64,000 nucleotides of DNA from Rhyacophila brunnea (GCA_022495005.1 JAGYXB010000157.1:1-64000), one strand, 5' to 3'. Shown: positions 22,841-36,165, counted from the stretch's first letter. The notes: a model not told the origin generated them from the sequence alone. Translations and numbers: made by a program.

Positions 22841-24137
22841 TTTTAATACAACTAATAAATAAGACTGCTGGATTTCTGTCCAATGTATGGAGTTTGAAAC
22901 ATATATTTATCGACATTTTGATATCTGCACCGAACTTATTGTCGTATATTTTTTTCATTTAAGGCACCTACTCATATGAAAATAATCTATACAGACTAAT
23001 AACCAACTTTCGATGGACATGACTATATTATTAATTTTGCTTACGATTAGCTATATAATAATATTATATAACATTATTATACGTATTAATTTTGACTTGA
23101 AAATTTTGTGACTGAGAGCTTAAAGTATAAATAAATTTGTATTTTATCCCAGGCTTCCAAAATTACCATCGAAAATATAATTATTACGTTCATCTCCTGT
23201 AGAGGGCATCTTAAGTAACGCTCGTCCGAAACAGATGGCCGGGATTAACTCGAAATTGCACGATGCGATGTATTACGCGTAAAAAAACGGAAGCCATTAT
23301 TTATTCAGCCGCTCTGTAGAGGCTTAAGCCAGAAACGCTTCCTTCCTGTAACCGTTGCTCCAGTAACTACTGCCAGAATACTTAGTTCCGCTAAATATCT
23401 ACGATGAAAAAATGTTAGAAAACAGCCTATGACGGCAGGAGAAAACTAATTTTATTTAAAATAATAATTAATACTATCGTCTTCAGCTGGTGTTGATCCA
23501 TTACTGGATAAAGGTATATTCTCGGTTGCGAGTTCTATGTTATCGAATTTGGTGTTCATTGATCCTGCGAGATCCTATTGTTGTTTAGTAGGTAGTGAGA
23601 TTAGGGACAGTATATGAGTACATTGTTAATATGTACCTATATTTTAAAGTATCGATACCTTTCTTAAGTTCCTAAGTGTGATACTTGAACTTATTGTACC
23701 TACTTTACGTTGTATGGCTAGAAACTGGACGCAATCTCGAATTATTGAGGGGTAATTAAATGACAACCGTCATTTCATTTTAAAACAAACACATCTATTT
23801 TTGCACTTGCAATTTTTACTTATTAGTTGAGAGCGCGATATGCTCTATTCGCCCGAAAAAGAGCAAGTCTAGGAAAGTTAAATAATTTTGATCGTAATGT
23901 TTTTTTGTGTTCGAAAAAGTGGCGGTTAACTGTTTTTTTTCTCTACCTGTCTGGAATAAAAGTGTATACGAGTACATACGTTAGCGTTTTCTCAGACAAA
24001 AAGTGCATCTTGGTAAAAATACGTCAATTTTAAGTAAAATCATACTGAGTCTGCTTAATATTATAATATTAAATTGATTCAATATTATCTATATATTATT
24101 AAAATGATCATAGCTAGTAGGTACTTTTTGAGAACCT
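22841..24137. other. Spacer
   Basis: AT-rich with a GC-richer stretch at 23190-23390 that I cannot assign. A 68-residue frame at 23827-24033 is unrecognised. Confidence 0.45.
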
Positions 24138-24474
24138 GTTATGTTCATTTTTTTAACATAACTAAATTTGATACCACTGGCAACCCCGATTATTATCTAT
24201 GGTTACGTCGATAGAGCGTACGCGATTAGACAGATGTCGCTGATGGAATTTCCGGCAACAAGGGAGGTCACGAGGTGTGAGAGAAGCAACTTGGTTTTTT
24301 CTGATTCAGATTAGTACAGTCGTGCTCCGTTTGAATTTACCCAACATTAATCATGGACGTTACTTAACGGAGCACGATGCAGCCGCCATGTCAAACGACT
24401 CTGATCATTTCAATTTGGGTATTTTAAAACTATTATTTGATTCACCATTCTTCCATTGTTTCTTTTCAAACTTA
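24138..24474 (+). repeat. 340-bp hairpin-bearing dispersed repeat, copy 1
   Basis: It starts with hairpin GTTATGTT...AACATAAC (24138-24162). Internally it has a perfect 11-bp inverted repeat CGTGCTCCGTT...AACGGAGCACG separated by about 36 nt. It is about 90% identical to 62181-62521 and both hairpins are intact in both copies. A 70-residue frame in it is also present in the other copy (LPNI--GR-LTEHDAAA), but the similarity is that of the DNA and no domain is recognisable. It is probably a non-autonomous transposon. Confidence 0.85.
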
Positions 24475-26579
24475 GCTGCTTGTATTTAAAGTTAGTATTT
24501 CATATTTCAGTATCGAGCCGTTTAATAACATTTTAATGTATTTATAAATTTATTGTCTTTGCAATAATATAGTTTCTGTCAAGTATATAAATCGCTCTTT
24601 TATTTATTGTTCCCAATTCTATATTACACACTGTTAAATATTTATTATCTTTCACGGTTTTAAGATCATGTGGCGTCCAGAAATTTATGCACATCTTAAA
24701 CCATGGATTGCATGAGCCTTCTGCCGTGCAATCCCTTGTTTCTAATTAAATTTACAGTTGTCAGTTGCGATATTCCTGAAGTAATTTGGAGTTCGGCTTG
24801 GAAAAGATCAGGTAACTTACGGCCCTTGTCTCATGTTTCATGATCATCCTATTAACTATACTACTTTATCTTTACTTACTATATCTAGAAATCCTTTTAT
24901 TTTGTTATTGTGACGTCAAAGATCACAATTACAAAATAATAATATATCAAACCATAAATGTATATTTTGTCCAGCAGTTATACGCTCGTTGAAGACATTT
25001 TGACATATTGCTATTCTATCAGCTTGAAAGTCTTTATTGTATTAAATCCCTCTGCCTCGCACGTTCTTCATTGGTTTCTACAGTGGTTTTTCCACATTAT
25101 AAAGCTTTTTATGCTACGTTGATCTATTCCCAATTATCAGTTTTCCTTCACATAAGGGGCTATGTCTTATATGCCTACGTTACCACTGAATTTACATATA
25201 TTGTAATATACAATTTAAGCACAATCAGAAGTTACTTTTGAAGATGTTATATCTTCTAGGTGCCCCAATGCGCTCCATGATAGTTTATGTTTACGAACAA
25301 TTTGGTCATATATACAATTATCTCATTCTATAATCAGTATTTTGTTATTCAAAATATCTGGATTTAAAAGTGGCTACATACAGCATAATATTTATTATTA
25401 AATTGTCATGTAGTGTTGGGGAATGGCTTCGTCGAGAAGCTTTACCCCAACACGACAATGCAAAGGTGGAAGGAGTGCCACATGCCAACTACCGCGGCAA
25501 TAATGAACTCACAATTGCATACTGTTTTACACAATTTATTAAGTTATTTTAACATAATTTACAACTATAATAGTTTTATTAACTATTTAATCATACGGAA
25601 TTATAGAAAATGACAATCATCACTGTAGTTACCGCAAACAAACGGCCCACCTTTCACCTCCCGGATATCAAGTCCCAAACAAAGGACTCACAACAAATTT
25701 AATATTCTTAACTTACATTTTATTACTACCTTTACTGGCTAGTTTTTATGCTACTTTGAGGATAACTATAACTGATAAATGGTTTGGCGCATTCTTTATT
25801 GACCCATTAATAAATTATAAAGATTAATTTTCATATACGTAAAATTATTTCATAACAGTTTTATAGAAATAATAGCGCAATTTAAAAACTTTTTTTCTCT
25901 TCTGAATTCTGTATTCGTACAAAGTGCGCTAAAGAAATTACGCATTCTATTATGAACAATATGGTCTCATCAGCGGGTGAAACTTTATGACTGCCCTTGT
26001 CACACTTAGCCAGGAATTTAACGATGTACGCTGCATTTTGAGCAGGATTTCTAAAGAAAAAGTATTGCCAGTTTTATGAAATAATTTTTGAATAGGTATA
26101 TAATTAAGGATAATATTAATTTAAACACGTCATAGTAATGCAACGTTTCGGAAAATCATTTTATTTTTAAAGACACTGTTGTCTACTTTCAGAAGATATC
26201 GTATTAGAAGTTTTCTTATTCTGGAGAGATTCCTTATTTATATTTCGATATTTTACGATCGTTGCGTGGCTGATTTTGTCACAATTGAATGATGGAATGG
26301 AACTCAATCATTATTCTGCATGTTACAATGTAATTTTATTGGCGGATTAGCGTGTCATTTACGTGAATTGCATTTCGTATGCATATTATAATTTCGGAAA
26401 TATCTTACATTATTTGGGAGTCATGAGTTGCCCGGACTTTCCATCGTCATTCAAAAATCATACGTTTTTACATGATATTTGTTTTGCATTCGTTTTGTAA
26501 AAGTGAATAATAAAAAAATATCAATGAAAACATAAAAACAAGAATATGTTACATTTTTGCGGAGCTCGTTGTTGAGGAA
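24475..26579. other. AT-rich spacer
   Basis: No supportable gene. Short frames at 25008-25241 and 25370-25613 have no recognised domain. Confidence 0.45.
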
Positions 26580-26885
26580 CGAGACCGCAGTGTTTGGTGA
26601 TAACCAGGAGGTGTAGATGGAGAGTTGTCAGGAAGAGAGATGAGAAGTCGAGATTTGGTAGTTGCTCCGATGGATGAAGGAGCGAGTTTTATTTGTAGCG
26701 TAAACGGTTGGTACAAGAGTATGTTACAAGAGCGTTATGTTACAAGAGCGTTATGTTACAATACTTATGATACTGTTCCAAGGTCCGAGCATGGTGGAAT
26801 AGAATGCTGTGCGGAGCAACTGACACGAAGCTTACTGATCGGATGGAGATTAAGATTGATACTAATAGGTATTTAGACTGACTTA
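26580..26885 (-). repeat. Small LTR remnant, family B, copy 1
   Basis: The minus strand matches 35775-36010: GGAACAGTATCA, AAGTATTGTAACATAAC, AACATACTCTTGTA, GTTTACGCT, AATAAAACTCG, TCCATCCATCGGAG. AATAAA near the middle and a downstream TGGTTATCACCAAAC in the place of a primer-binding site suggest an LTR. A 16-bp tandem duplication (TTACAAGAGCGTTATG, about 26725-26757) is private to this copy. No internal domain is attached. Confidence 0.65.
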
Positions 26886-27627
26886 CTCATCAACTATGAC
26901 CCGCTAATTATATGCATGAACATTTAGTACAGTCCAGTATAGTTACAGTCATTGTTGATGAAGTTTGCAATTGATAAATCTGCTGGCGTCTGTATTATTT
27001 CACTTCGAATGTTTCGATCCCATCGTATAATGTCACGCGTCTAGAATATGCTGACTGTAGATACGACGAATGTGCGACAGTTTAAATAACTTACTAATTC
27101 TTATACTGTCGAAATATTGCTGACAAGGCCCGAAGTCATTCACCACTATACATTATTATACACCGGTATAACATGTTAATTTAATAATTCTCGAAAATTT
27201 AATATCAGTGCTTTTTTATAACCTCCAGTATATATGTTTTCTCTCCAAACGATATTAAAATTGATTTTGAAAAGCTTTGCAAGAGGTATATTTTCAACAA
27301 AGTGCCTGAAAAGATCTCCACGTGGCTTTAATGTCTGGAAAAATTAGGATAGAGCCATTTATCCATTTTGATTCTAAGAATTAATAATCGGATTGTATTG
27401 TAAACAACAAGCTTACCCACTCAACTAACTTATATATTATAATATAATATTATTATCTTGAAAAAAATCATTAAACTCATTAAAATCATGTATTTGTTTT
27501 ATTCAGACCAATGACGTCTTATGGCTAATAACCTTCTGATAATATAACCTTGTGTGTGATAATATAACCTTCACTTCATGGAAAACAAACGGCCTGCCAA
27601 ATTATCATTTACTTAAAAATATATATT
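26886..27627. other. AT-rich spacer
   Basis: Nothing recognised. Confidence 0.5.
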
Positions 27628-28124
27628 CTATTAGATTTAAGTTTTGTATTATTCTATCTGCATCGTTTTTTTGAGACCTGTCTTTTGCTTTTCGGTATCT
27701 TTAGGTACCATGTGCACTCACCAAAAGGTAAATATACACTGACAACGAATGTTAATTAAAACTAATACGATATACTAATACAATAGATAAGGTAAAAACT
27801 TTATCGCCTACCTTTTAAGTCAATGCTCACAATAAAAATAACCAAAAAATAATTATGAATAGTTGAAGTGTTTTTAAAAAAAAAACTCCTATCACTAATA
27901 ATACAATAAATAGGCGTATACATTGTCAAAACCCTAATAATATATCATTAGATATTAATCAATAAAATACTACATTCAAGAGGTGTACAATCGACAATAC
28001 TGGGAAAACAATGGCAACGTATTGGGAATTTAATTTAAAACACCTCAAATGGAATAGTACAAAAATTAAATCCATTAGAATTTAAATTCAAATTCCATCA
28101 AGTACTCTCGGTCGATAGTATTAA
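27628..28124. repeat. Inverted-repeat element, copy 2 (right arm lost)
   Basis: The left arm and loop (TGTGCACTCACCAAAAGGTA, then GGTAAAAACTTTATC and TTTTAAGTCAA) match copy 1 at 7164. The right inverted arm is replaced by unrelated DNA. The distal tail, ending CGGTCGATAGTATTAAT, is present at 28065-28124. So the copy is internally rearranged. Confidence 0.7.
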
Positions 28125-30094
28125 TATTAAAAATATATAATATTTTACAAATGAGAATCGTCGTAGGTAGGTATAACATAATATAAATTATTATAAAAAT
28201 AATTTAGTTTAAAAAAAACTCATTAAATCTATATTAACGATTACAATAACGTCATATTCTTAATCAAGGGACAAATAAATTTCCATTGACATGTTTTCTG
28301 AGGGCACCCAAAATGTAGGTCTCAATACATACCGAATTAAATAAATATATTAAAGATTCAATATTATGTTAAATAAAGATATAATACCAATACTATTTTA
28401 TGTATAACATAGTTAATATTTATTCCTAAGTATTTTATAAAAAAGTGCCTTTGATAATAAATAATTAATGTACCTAGTCATATTGTTGGTTCCGTTTATT
28501 TTTTATGAATAGGGTTTTAATTATTTCTTGCATCTCAAAGTATAATTCAAATTAGAATATTACAGCTGGTTGGGCTGAGTCGTTTTTTGTAGCCACTCCA
28601 ACTCATTTTATGTCCACTTTCATGACAAAGCGGTTCAACTTTAGAAACTTAATTAGGTACTATGTCCGTCAGATTAGGAACCCGGTGGGTCTGAGAATGT
28701 ATATCTTTTTTCATAGTATTAACTTAATTACTTACCTAACTGCTTAATATAATATATTATAATTATAATAGACTACTACACTACTACACGAAGGGAGTAA
28801 AAAATATTATTGTGTTTTTGATAATGAAAATTTATTCTGTTTATTTTTTTAACATTCTGACGTAAGCGATAGTTCAATGTAGACGTATGCCCGTTCTTGT
28901 ACCCGTATCTTACATTACCACTTAACCACTTTTATGGAATTAATTTACAAATTGTGGTATTTTCGTAAAAAAAAATTATCTTGTAAATTAAGATTTTTTT
29001 AAATATTGATATATACGATCTAGTATTTTAAAGAAATCCTTCGTCAATCATAGAGGCATCTGGCAGTATCAGGTAAATAGTCTGAGACGTTATCTTCTCG
29101 TTACTTTGCAAATCATCTGCGTAGCAAATGCTAGATCTGCTGATCACCAGTTAACAGTAGGAAGTTACGAACCCTTACCTCTTTATTCAACTACCCCATC
29201 GACGAGCAAAAGCAGTCGATAGATGAACCAACCTCAGCAATCCGCCGAACCCACTATCACTCGTCTTCTTATCCGATTTCGGCTTCTTAGGTCCTAGTTA
29301 GCATAAATGGTGAAAATCTCCATGAGGAAGTATACTATCCGTTTGATGACATTTGATGATCCTCTATGAAAAAAAGGCATACATATATTTTGTTTAATCG
29401 AAATATAAAATGAAGAATCGAGATAACCGATTTAACTTTGGACCATTACACTCGTCAATTCTCAACTGGTCATGATTCTGATACCTACTCAACGTTTTCA
29501 CAATATTATGGCGAGTATTCATTTCGATTATTCAGCAGTTTTGAATTAGATTTTGTTACATATTATATTATAAATTTTAATTCTGCCTTCATGTGTTTTT
29601 CTTACCAACACTTAAAAACATGGCAACCTTAGAGACATTCACAGTCATAAAAAATGCAGAGTCTCGTGGTACACCCGATTAAGACCAGAACATCTGATGT
29701 TATGTAGGGTGGATGGTGGGCGCCATAACTTCAATGTCATATTCTTAGTTGATGGATATGATTACCACACGGTGTTTCTCGCCAGTTTTATTACATTCAA
29801 TGCGACCCACTGACAGTATTACAATTAATTGTTAACTTCTATATCAAAATAAAAAATATTTTTTTAAACATATAATATTATATTATGTAATAAACCATTT
29901 CATTTTTTTATTAAAATAAAAAAATAATAGAATAGAAATGGTTTATTTAAAAGTGTTAGCAAGTTCAAGTAGACGTTATTATTAAAGTATTTGGTGAGCG
30001 CCAGGTGTCGGTTAGTAATTAATGTAATTAATATACCTTGATTTAATACACAGAAACCGATAGTCAATAATAACGCGATTTAATAATTAGATAT
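28125..30094. other. AT-rich spacer
   Basis: A GC-richer stretch at 29080-29310 with a TTTCGGCTTCTTAGG word is unassigned. No gene was recognised. Confidence 0.45.
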
Positions 30095-30170
30095 GAGGTT
30101 TGTAATTGGTTAATGCACAGTTGGCGCGATATCTGTGGTTATACAGGTTCAAATCCCGTCTAGCAACATA
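30095..30170 (+). ncRNA. tRNA-like pol III promoter remnant
   Basis: TTGGTTAATGC (A-box-like) lies about 40 nt before GGTTCAAATCC (a good B-box). CGTCTAGC and an AT-rich tail follow. No clean cloverleaf folds, so it is more likely the head of a SINE than a functional tRNA. Confidence 0.3.
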
Positions 30171-30439
30171 TTTTTTCAAAAATAATTTTTTCAGGTAGTA
30201 TCTTTCTCAGGTATATTTAAGTTATGTATTTTGAATATATGTGTAATTTTCGTGTGTGCTAAAAAGACCAGACAGTGATCTGCCTTTCGTATTCATGTGC
30301 AGTGAATAAAGGCTTGATTAAAAATAGCATTCCTATATTATGAAGAAAATATGAGTTTATTTTGATATTATTATGCGAATCTTTTATGTCATTTTGATAA
30401 ACGAAATAAGTAAACTGTCAGTTGCAATAATAATATGTT

Positions 30440-30790
30440 TAGCTAAATTCAGTGAAGCACTGTATGCACTGCGGACCGACGCCGACGTCTAGCGGCTGAG
30501 TACTTAACGACGCCCCGTACGAGTTACAGCGCCGCGCCGCCGTACGAGTTTCAGCAGCGAACGTGCCGAGAAGCCTCCGCGGCCTGCACTGCCTTCCTGA
30601 CGCCGTTTGAGACGATGCAAACTTTTGTGACGTGAATACTAAAGCAGCTTCAGACGGGTGCAGCTTTGAGGTCGACTCCGTAATATGGTTACAGTGACGA
30701 CTGTTTTGTTTCATACGCACCATGGCACCAGTTGTTACACGTTGCGTTTGAATTTCACGCTTGGCGATTCTTTTGAGGGAATTTATGTGA
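30440..30790. other. CpG-rich island with a 134-codon minus frame
   Basis: A ~350-bp GC/CpG-rich block stands out from AT-rich surroundings. It holds repeated CGCCGTACGAGTTTCAGC / CGTACGAGTTACAGCGC words. The minus-strand frame (30439-30843) is open probably because of composition; its arginine/serine-rich product is not a known family. It could be an unmethylated promoter island or an old transposon end. Confidence 0.35.
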
Positions 30791-30920
30791 CGGGTTTTCC
30801 GTGAAATTGTACATCTATTATTAAAACAACTGACAGGTGACAACTATTATTATACAATCTATGTGTACATATTTTAATATATTCGTTATTCCTATATAAT
30901 AAAATGGTATATAATGAATC

Positions 30921-31190
30921 CCCCACGATGGCAGAGTGGCTTACATATCGGCTTATAATGTCATGGGTCAGTAGCTGGAAGCCTGAGTCTAGCAAAAATA
31001 TATATATTATTTATCAATTTGTGTTTGGAGTCAGAGTATGGATCTGATAGGTTGAGCAAGTGGCTAATATCCATTTCTCTCAAAAATAAAAAAAAATCTT
31101 TTAATACAAAATTCCACTGTGTTGAGGCCCATATTATGATCTTATTAGGATCGGACATGGTCAAAAAAAATACAATGATGTTAAAAAAAC
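30921..31190 (+). mobile_element. tRNA-derived SINE, family 1, copy a
   Basis: It starts CCCCACGATGGCAGAGTGGC (A-box region) with a decayed B-box region near 30985. The body GAGTCAGAGTATGGATCTGA, TAGGTTGAGCAAGTGGC, ATCCATTTCTC and tail GATCTTATTAGGATCGGACA follow. The order is the same in the copies at 45.8, 50.2, 50.9 and 57.6 kb. A chance frame (31019-31261) runs through it. Confidence 0.85.
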
Positions 31191-33119
31191 CAATTAAGGA
31201 AATTGTTTTTTTTTTATTTTACGTTTATCCTCTAGAGATACTTTACATGACAGCACACTGACACCAAATAAAAATCTCTGAAATTTAACATAATTTATAA
31301 ACACACACCTAGTTATAATAATAAACACACATACAAATAAAGCGCGGGTTTAAATTAGTTAAACAAACGCGTAATTTCTCATCTATGATCTGTATTCGTT
31401 CTCGTTTTTCTATGTCATTTGTATGACCGCTGATAAACCTTATTGACAAAGATATGAGGACCTAATCAGTACGAGAGATTTAATGGCTGAAGATAATAGA
31501 TAATCGAGGATATCGACTTCTATCCAAAATGCTATTATCTCAATAAATGAGGCTTTATAAAGTATGTTAAACCATCTTTCACTGTTAATAGTAAGCTGTG
31601 CACCGTTGAATATTGCGAAAGGATTGATGAAGCACTAGTACATTTTGATAATCAAGTAGAGGACAATACAGTACGCCATGCATCCCACATATTGGTAGAC
31701 ACTGTTTTAATTTTACCTTTCGTATGTTTGTGTTTTTGAAATCCATAGGCCTTTAATTGATGAGATAGCTAAACCCTGGTACAACGCAATGCACAGTGCC
31801 AAAAAGAGTTGAATCAGCTTAGAGAGGTTTTTTTTCAGCAGTAGATTAATTCAAGCTCATTATGATACTCGTACTTTTGCAGTTAACCGTCGTATTATGA
31901 TTAGGTATTCAATATATTATGTTTTAATTTGTATTATTACTAGGAATATTAAGTATAATTTATTAAAATATTAATTGAAAAATTGTTTTAACTAATTACT
32001 AGATACATAAAAGTTTTTCTAGGTGTCTAAAAAAATCAAAATTATATTATTAAATTAAAAGCTTAGCTTCAAGTTTCAGTATTTTAATAATTAACATAGA
32101 TAAAGATATTCGAAGTTAAGTAAGAAACGTCAATCTTAATCTTAATATTATAAAGTATGCTTTAAAGAAAATTATTACATGTACGTTTTAATTAAAAATT
32201 ACTATATAAATATTTGCTTACATTGTCATGCATTAATTTGTAATAGTGAATAAGTATGACGTACACGTTATTTTAGACTATTATCAAAATTTAAGATATC
32301 ATTGTCATTAAATCTCAAATGATGTTTGCTTTTTTAAAATTGTTAAGGTATATTGTCGTTAAAAAGTAGCACCCTTTTTATGATGTGCAATCAATCAATT
32401 TATCGCGTAAAATATGACACGTGCCTCGCATGAAAATTGCTTGCGACGCTTATATAGTGCATGCATATTGCTTTTAAATGTTCAAAATAAACAAGAACGA
32501 TATTTTTTTAAGTCGAAACCGGGCATTAAAGTGGGCCTTTACTCGGCAGTGGCACTTATTTTTATACTTAGCCTCGTAAAATTATATTCGCTACAGATGT
32601 GACCAATATGGGATCACTGGAGAAGAGTATCTGTTCGAGACAAGAAAAGAAACGGAAGGATATTTCTTTTTATGTGAATATTAAAATAAATTGTTTTTAT
32701 TTGGATACGTTTTTGTAAATTAATGTCAATTTTCTTTTAAGGAACGTCTCTTCCGTCTTAAGTTTTTTTTCTAAATGGTCATTTGCATTTTATTACTTTT
32801 AACGAAAAACCAATGTATACAATATAGAAACTAAGTCGCTATAATAAAGTACATATCGTCACTGTTCTGGCAGAAGACACTAATTCGAAAAAATGACATA
32901 TTGAGTTAGTTATACCAAAATCTTCATTATTTCAAATATTACCGTCTGGAAACTTTCTTAATAAAAAAAACAGTCTTTATTTTAATGTCATCCTTTTTGC
33001 GATTACTTAATAAACTCACATGGTAGACTATTTCAAACATTTTAAAAACTTCAAAGTCAAATTACTCAAAATTAGTATTCTCCAGTTAGTGTGTTCTGCC
33101 AATACAGAGACGATATTAT
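31191..33119. other. AT-rich spacer
   Basis: No supportable gene. The frame at 32414-32602 is unrecognised. Confidence 0.5.
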
Positions 33120-33345
33120 TATAATATCCAAATTAGAATTAATAGAAAAATTTTGTTGAATCTCCACAGCTTACCTCTACTATGATGGTTTGGCGGAAAA
33201 GGGTTTAATTGACTTAAAAAAAAATAACTAGCACCATCTGTAATTTGTATTATGAGTTAAATTAAAAGAAATAACGATTCATAATGTTTAGTGTACGCTA
33301 TTGATGTCGGATCACCACAGCCTACCTCCACCCTTCGCTACTGGT
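33120..33345 (+). repeat. Dispersed repeat, family C, copy 1 (partly tandem)
   Basis: 33205-33345 (AGCACCATCTG-AATTTGTATTA, TTTAGTGTACGCTATT, CACAGCCTACCTCCACCC) matches 50735-50885 on the opposite strand and, in part, 36053-36165. A second, diverged piece (GTTGAATCTCCACAGCTTAC) sits just upstream at about 33160, so part of the unit is duplicated. Class unknown. Confidence 0.65.
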
Positions 33346-35774
33346 TCCCATATATTATTATAAACAGCCTGAGCTCAAATTTTCGTGAAAATAGAATTAT
33401 TGTTAGGAACTAATAGTTTTACAACACTGCCTACTAAAATTATTACAAAAAAATATTTTACGATTTATTAAGTATTTGTGTAAATTTGCAATGTTTTTAT
33501 AAAATAAATTAAGCAATCCTGAGTATTATTAAAATATTTGAATTAAATGGATACAATATTACGAGTATAAAACGTATTATTTTAATTAATATACTGTTTA
33601 ATTATATCGTATTCCATCGTTTGAATACTGTATGTTTGCTGATTTTTGAAATTTCTTATGTTTAAAATTTTAGAGCCAATTATGTTCCTTATATGGAGTT
33701 TAAGTTATTTGTTATATGATAGTAGATACTATAACTCACAATTTTGCTCCTTGCTTGGTAACTAAAAAGGTAAGAAATATGGCTACAATTTTAACTAACT
33801 TACAAGAAGAGTAATATTGGAAAATACGTACTACAACATTGTCTTCGCTTACTTCAATTTCAACGTCTTTATAGTGTGTTAGTAGACATAGGCCAAACAC
33901 CTGTTATAGCTTAACGAGGACACGTTTGATATTACGAACAGTTAAAAAGCTTGGATAACGCCGTTAAGATGTTATAACGGCCGTTCGACGAGTTGGTATC
34001 ATAGCAATTTGTGAGAGACATCCAATTAATTAAACGACACACTTATAAAACAAATTAACTGTTTTGCGAATAAGGACAAATTCTTTCTCTCTACAATTTT
34101 CACGCTCGCTTTTATCCTAGCTGAAAATACTGGAGAAATAATTGATCAGTTGTTTTCAACCCCAGTGGTTAAAACTTAAAAAATCGTAAACAATATATGT
34201 GAATAAAGAACTATTGTGTGCTTAGGTATAATATTATATAACATCTAGATTGAGGCTAATGTCCCAAAAAGCCACAAGTACAATATAGGTGTTTAAATAT
34301 TTCTTCAGGCCTATTTGGTATCTGTTTTGTCAGTTCGTTTTCACGTCGGTGATATTTTAATTTATTGGGGTCCAAAGGATGTTAGCTGCAAATGCCGATG
34401 TTTTATCTAAATTCAGCTAGCAACTTAAAAAATCGGTGTGTGTACTTATGTACGCGCGTTAGAAGTTATACTTCTTTGGCGTAACCAAACAAAAACAAAA
34501 CTTAAAGCGCATCTTCGAAACTACTTTAATAACCTATGGCTGATATGTCCGCTCACCAAGTTGAGTGTTTGCAGCGTGGTCGTACCCGTAAAATTTGTCG
34601 GATATATCGATTCTCAAAGCGCAAAAGTCAAGAACTTTGGATCTTGGTGATGCTAAATCTCATAATCATACAGAGATACATTGAACAAACGAGATTAAGT
34701 CCTTAAAAAGTACAGCTTTAACCTTCAAACATCACTAGATACTTTTGAGTCTGCCACGAAATCGCCGGTTTAATTAATTAAACTTTTATAATATTTTGTA
34801 TCCGATATACTCGTAATGTATAAAGTGTCACGATAGTCATAGTCTACGTGAATTATTTTACAATATCTTTTATTGAAAGCTTTGAAATATACTTGGAAAA
34901 CTCTGTACAAAAAGCTCGTTTTAATTGCGACTCTTGCGGTGTTGTGTGGTTTGCTCTTTTTTGCATTGTCGTGTTTTATTTATTATCAGAGCCAGGAAAG
35001 AGTGCAAACTTTGCAATTTGTTAAAGCGCACCACTGCTAATCTGATATTGTATTATTTACGACCAACTTACTATATACAATGTAACGCTGAAAGATAACA
35101 CTTTTTGCATGACGTCAATTTTTTGCGTCAAATTTAGGCTGGTATAATTCAACCCGTTTTTTAATTTACAATAACGTAAATTTACACAAAAAATGGTATT
35201 TCATATAATAATTCCACGACTATTTATTAATTTATTCGATGTGAAATGGGGAAATATTGTTCATAATATTATGTAGATCATTGATTCTCAACCAGGTGCT
35301 GCGAGTAATACCAGGGGTTCCGCGAAAATTCACATACACTGTTTGGTACTCTATTAAAAATAGATTTTAACACGATCTATCTTTTATCAATAAAATCTTT
35401 TAAAACATTTGCTTGATATCGGGTCAAACCATGTAGCAATAATGGATAGACGATTATTTTTTGACTTATGGGGATAAACAACTCAATCCGTGTCAGCATA
35501 TTGATCGGCGATATTAAATACAAATACATACAAATTCTTTAACATCCATTTCCCGTAGTGTCCAGTTATGGAAAACTCAGTAAATACCTTACTACAATTA
35601 TAATTTCCAAGATATCCATTTTTTCACATAGCTAGCTATATACCCGATGACGCAAATTCCATTTATACGATAGTAGCTGACTCAATTATAATAATTATTT
35701 CCTAAATATTCTTTTCAAGATATCATTTTCATTGTGAGTAAGTCAATAAATAGCGCATCATAATTCATTGGACA
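33346..35774. other. AT-rich spacer
   Basis: No recognisable gene or repeat. Confidence 0.5.
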
Positions 35775-36010
35775 TGTCACTCGAATATAAGTTCCCGGTC
35801 TGTTAGTATCTCAGTCTCTGTATCGTCCTGCACAACATCTCATTCTACCGAGATTCAGACATCGGAACAGTATCAAAAGTATTGTAACATAACTACTGTA
35901 ACATACTCTTGTATTAATAGTTTACGCTGGAAATAAAACTCGATCCTCCATCCATCGGAGGATCCACCAAATCACGACTTCCTCATCCACAACACCATGA
36001 TCCCCCACAG
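35775..36010 (+). repeat. Small LTR remnant, family B, copy 2
   Basis: It begins TGTCACTCGAATATAAGTTC (shared with 59875) and carries AAGTATTGTAACATAAC, CTGGAAATAAAACTCGATCC and TCCATCCATCGGAGGATCC, ending AACACCA at 35997. The following TGATCCCCCAC is in the position of a primer-binding site. The ~223-bp length, TG...CA ends and AATAAA support an LTR. Confidence 0.65.
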
Positions 36011-36052
36011 ACTGTTATCTATTATGGCTTGGTTTACGCAGTGTTTGATTGA

Positions 36053-36165
36053 ATTTTAAAAACTAACCAACAGTATCTGCAATTTGTAGTATTAGTTCAC
36101 TGAAAGCAAATACTTACAACTGACAAAGTTAGCGTGCACTATTTATGCCGGGTTTTACTAGGTAC
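36053..36165 (+). repeat. Dispersed repeat, family C, copy 2
   Basis: AACTAACCAACAGTATCTGC, AATTTGTAGTATTAGTT and GTGCACTATTTATG match the family C copy at 50735-50885 read on its minus strand. Truncated. Confidence 0.6.

Noticed and set aside
24277..24489. 70-codon frame shared with 62 kb as a conserved gene
   Set aside because: The whole 340-bp DNA repeat is conserved, including hairpins. Changes in the frame do not favour silent sites.
30439..30843. 134-codon minus frame as a host gene
   Set aside because: Lies in a CpG-rich block where stops are rare; product unlike any family I know.
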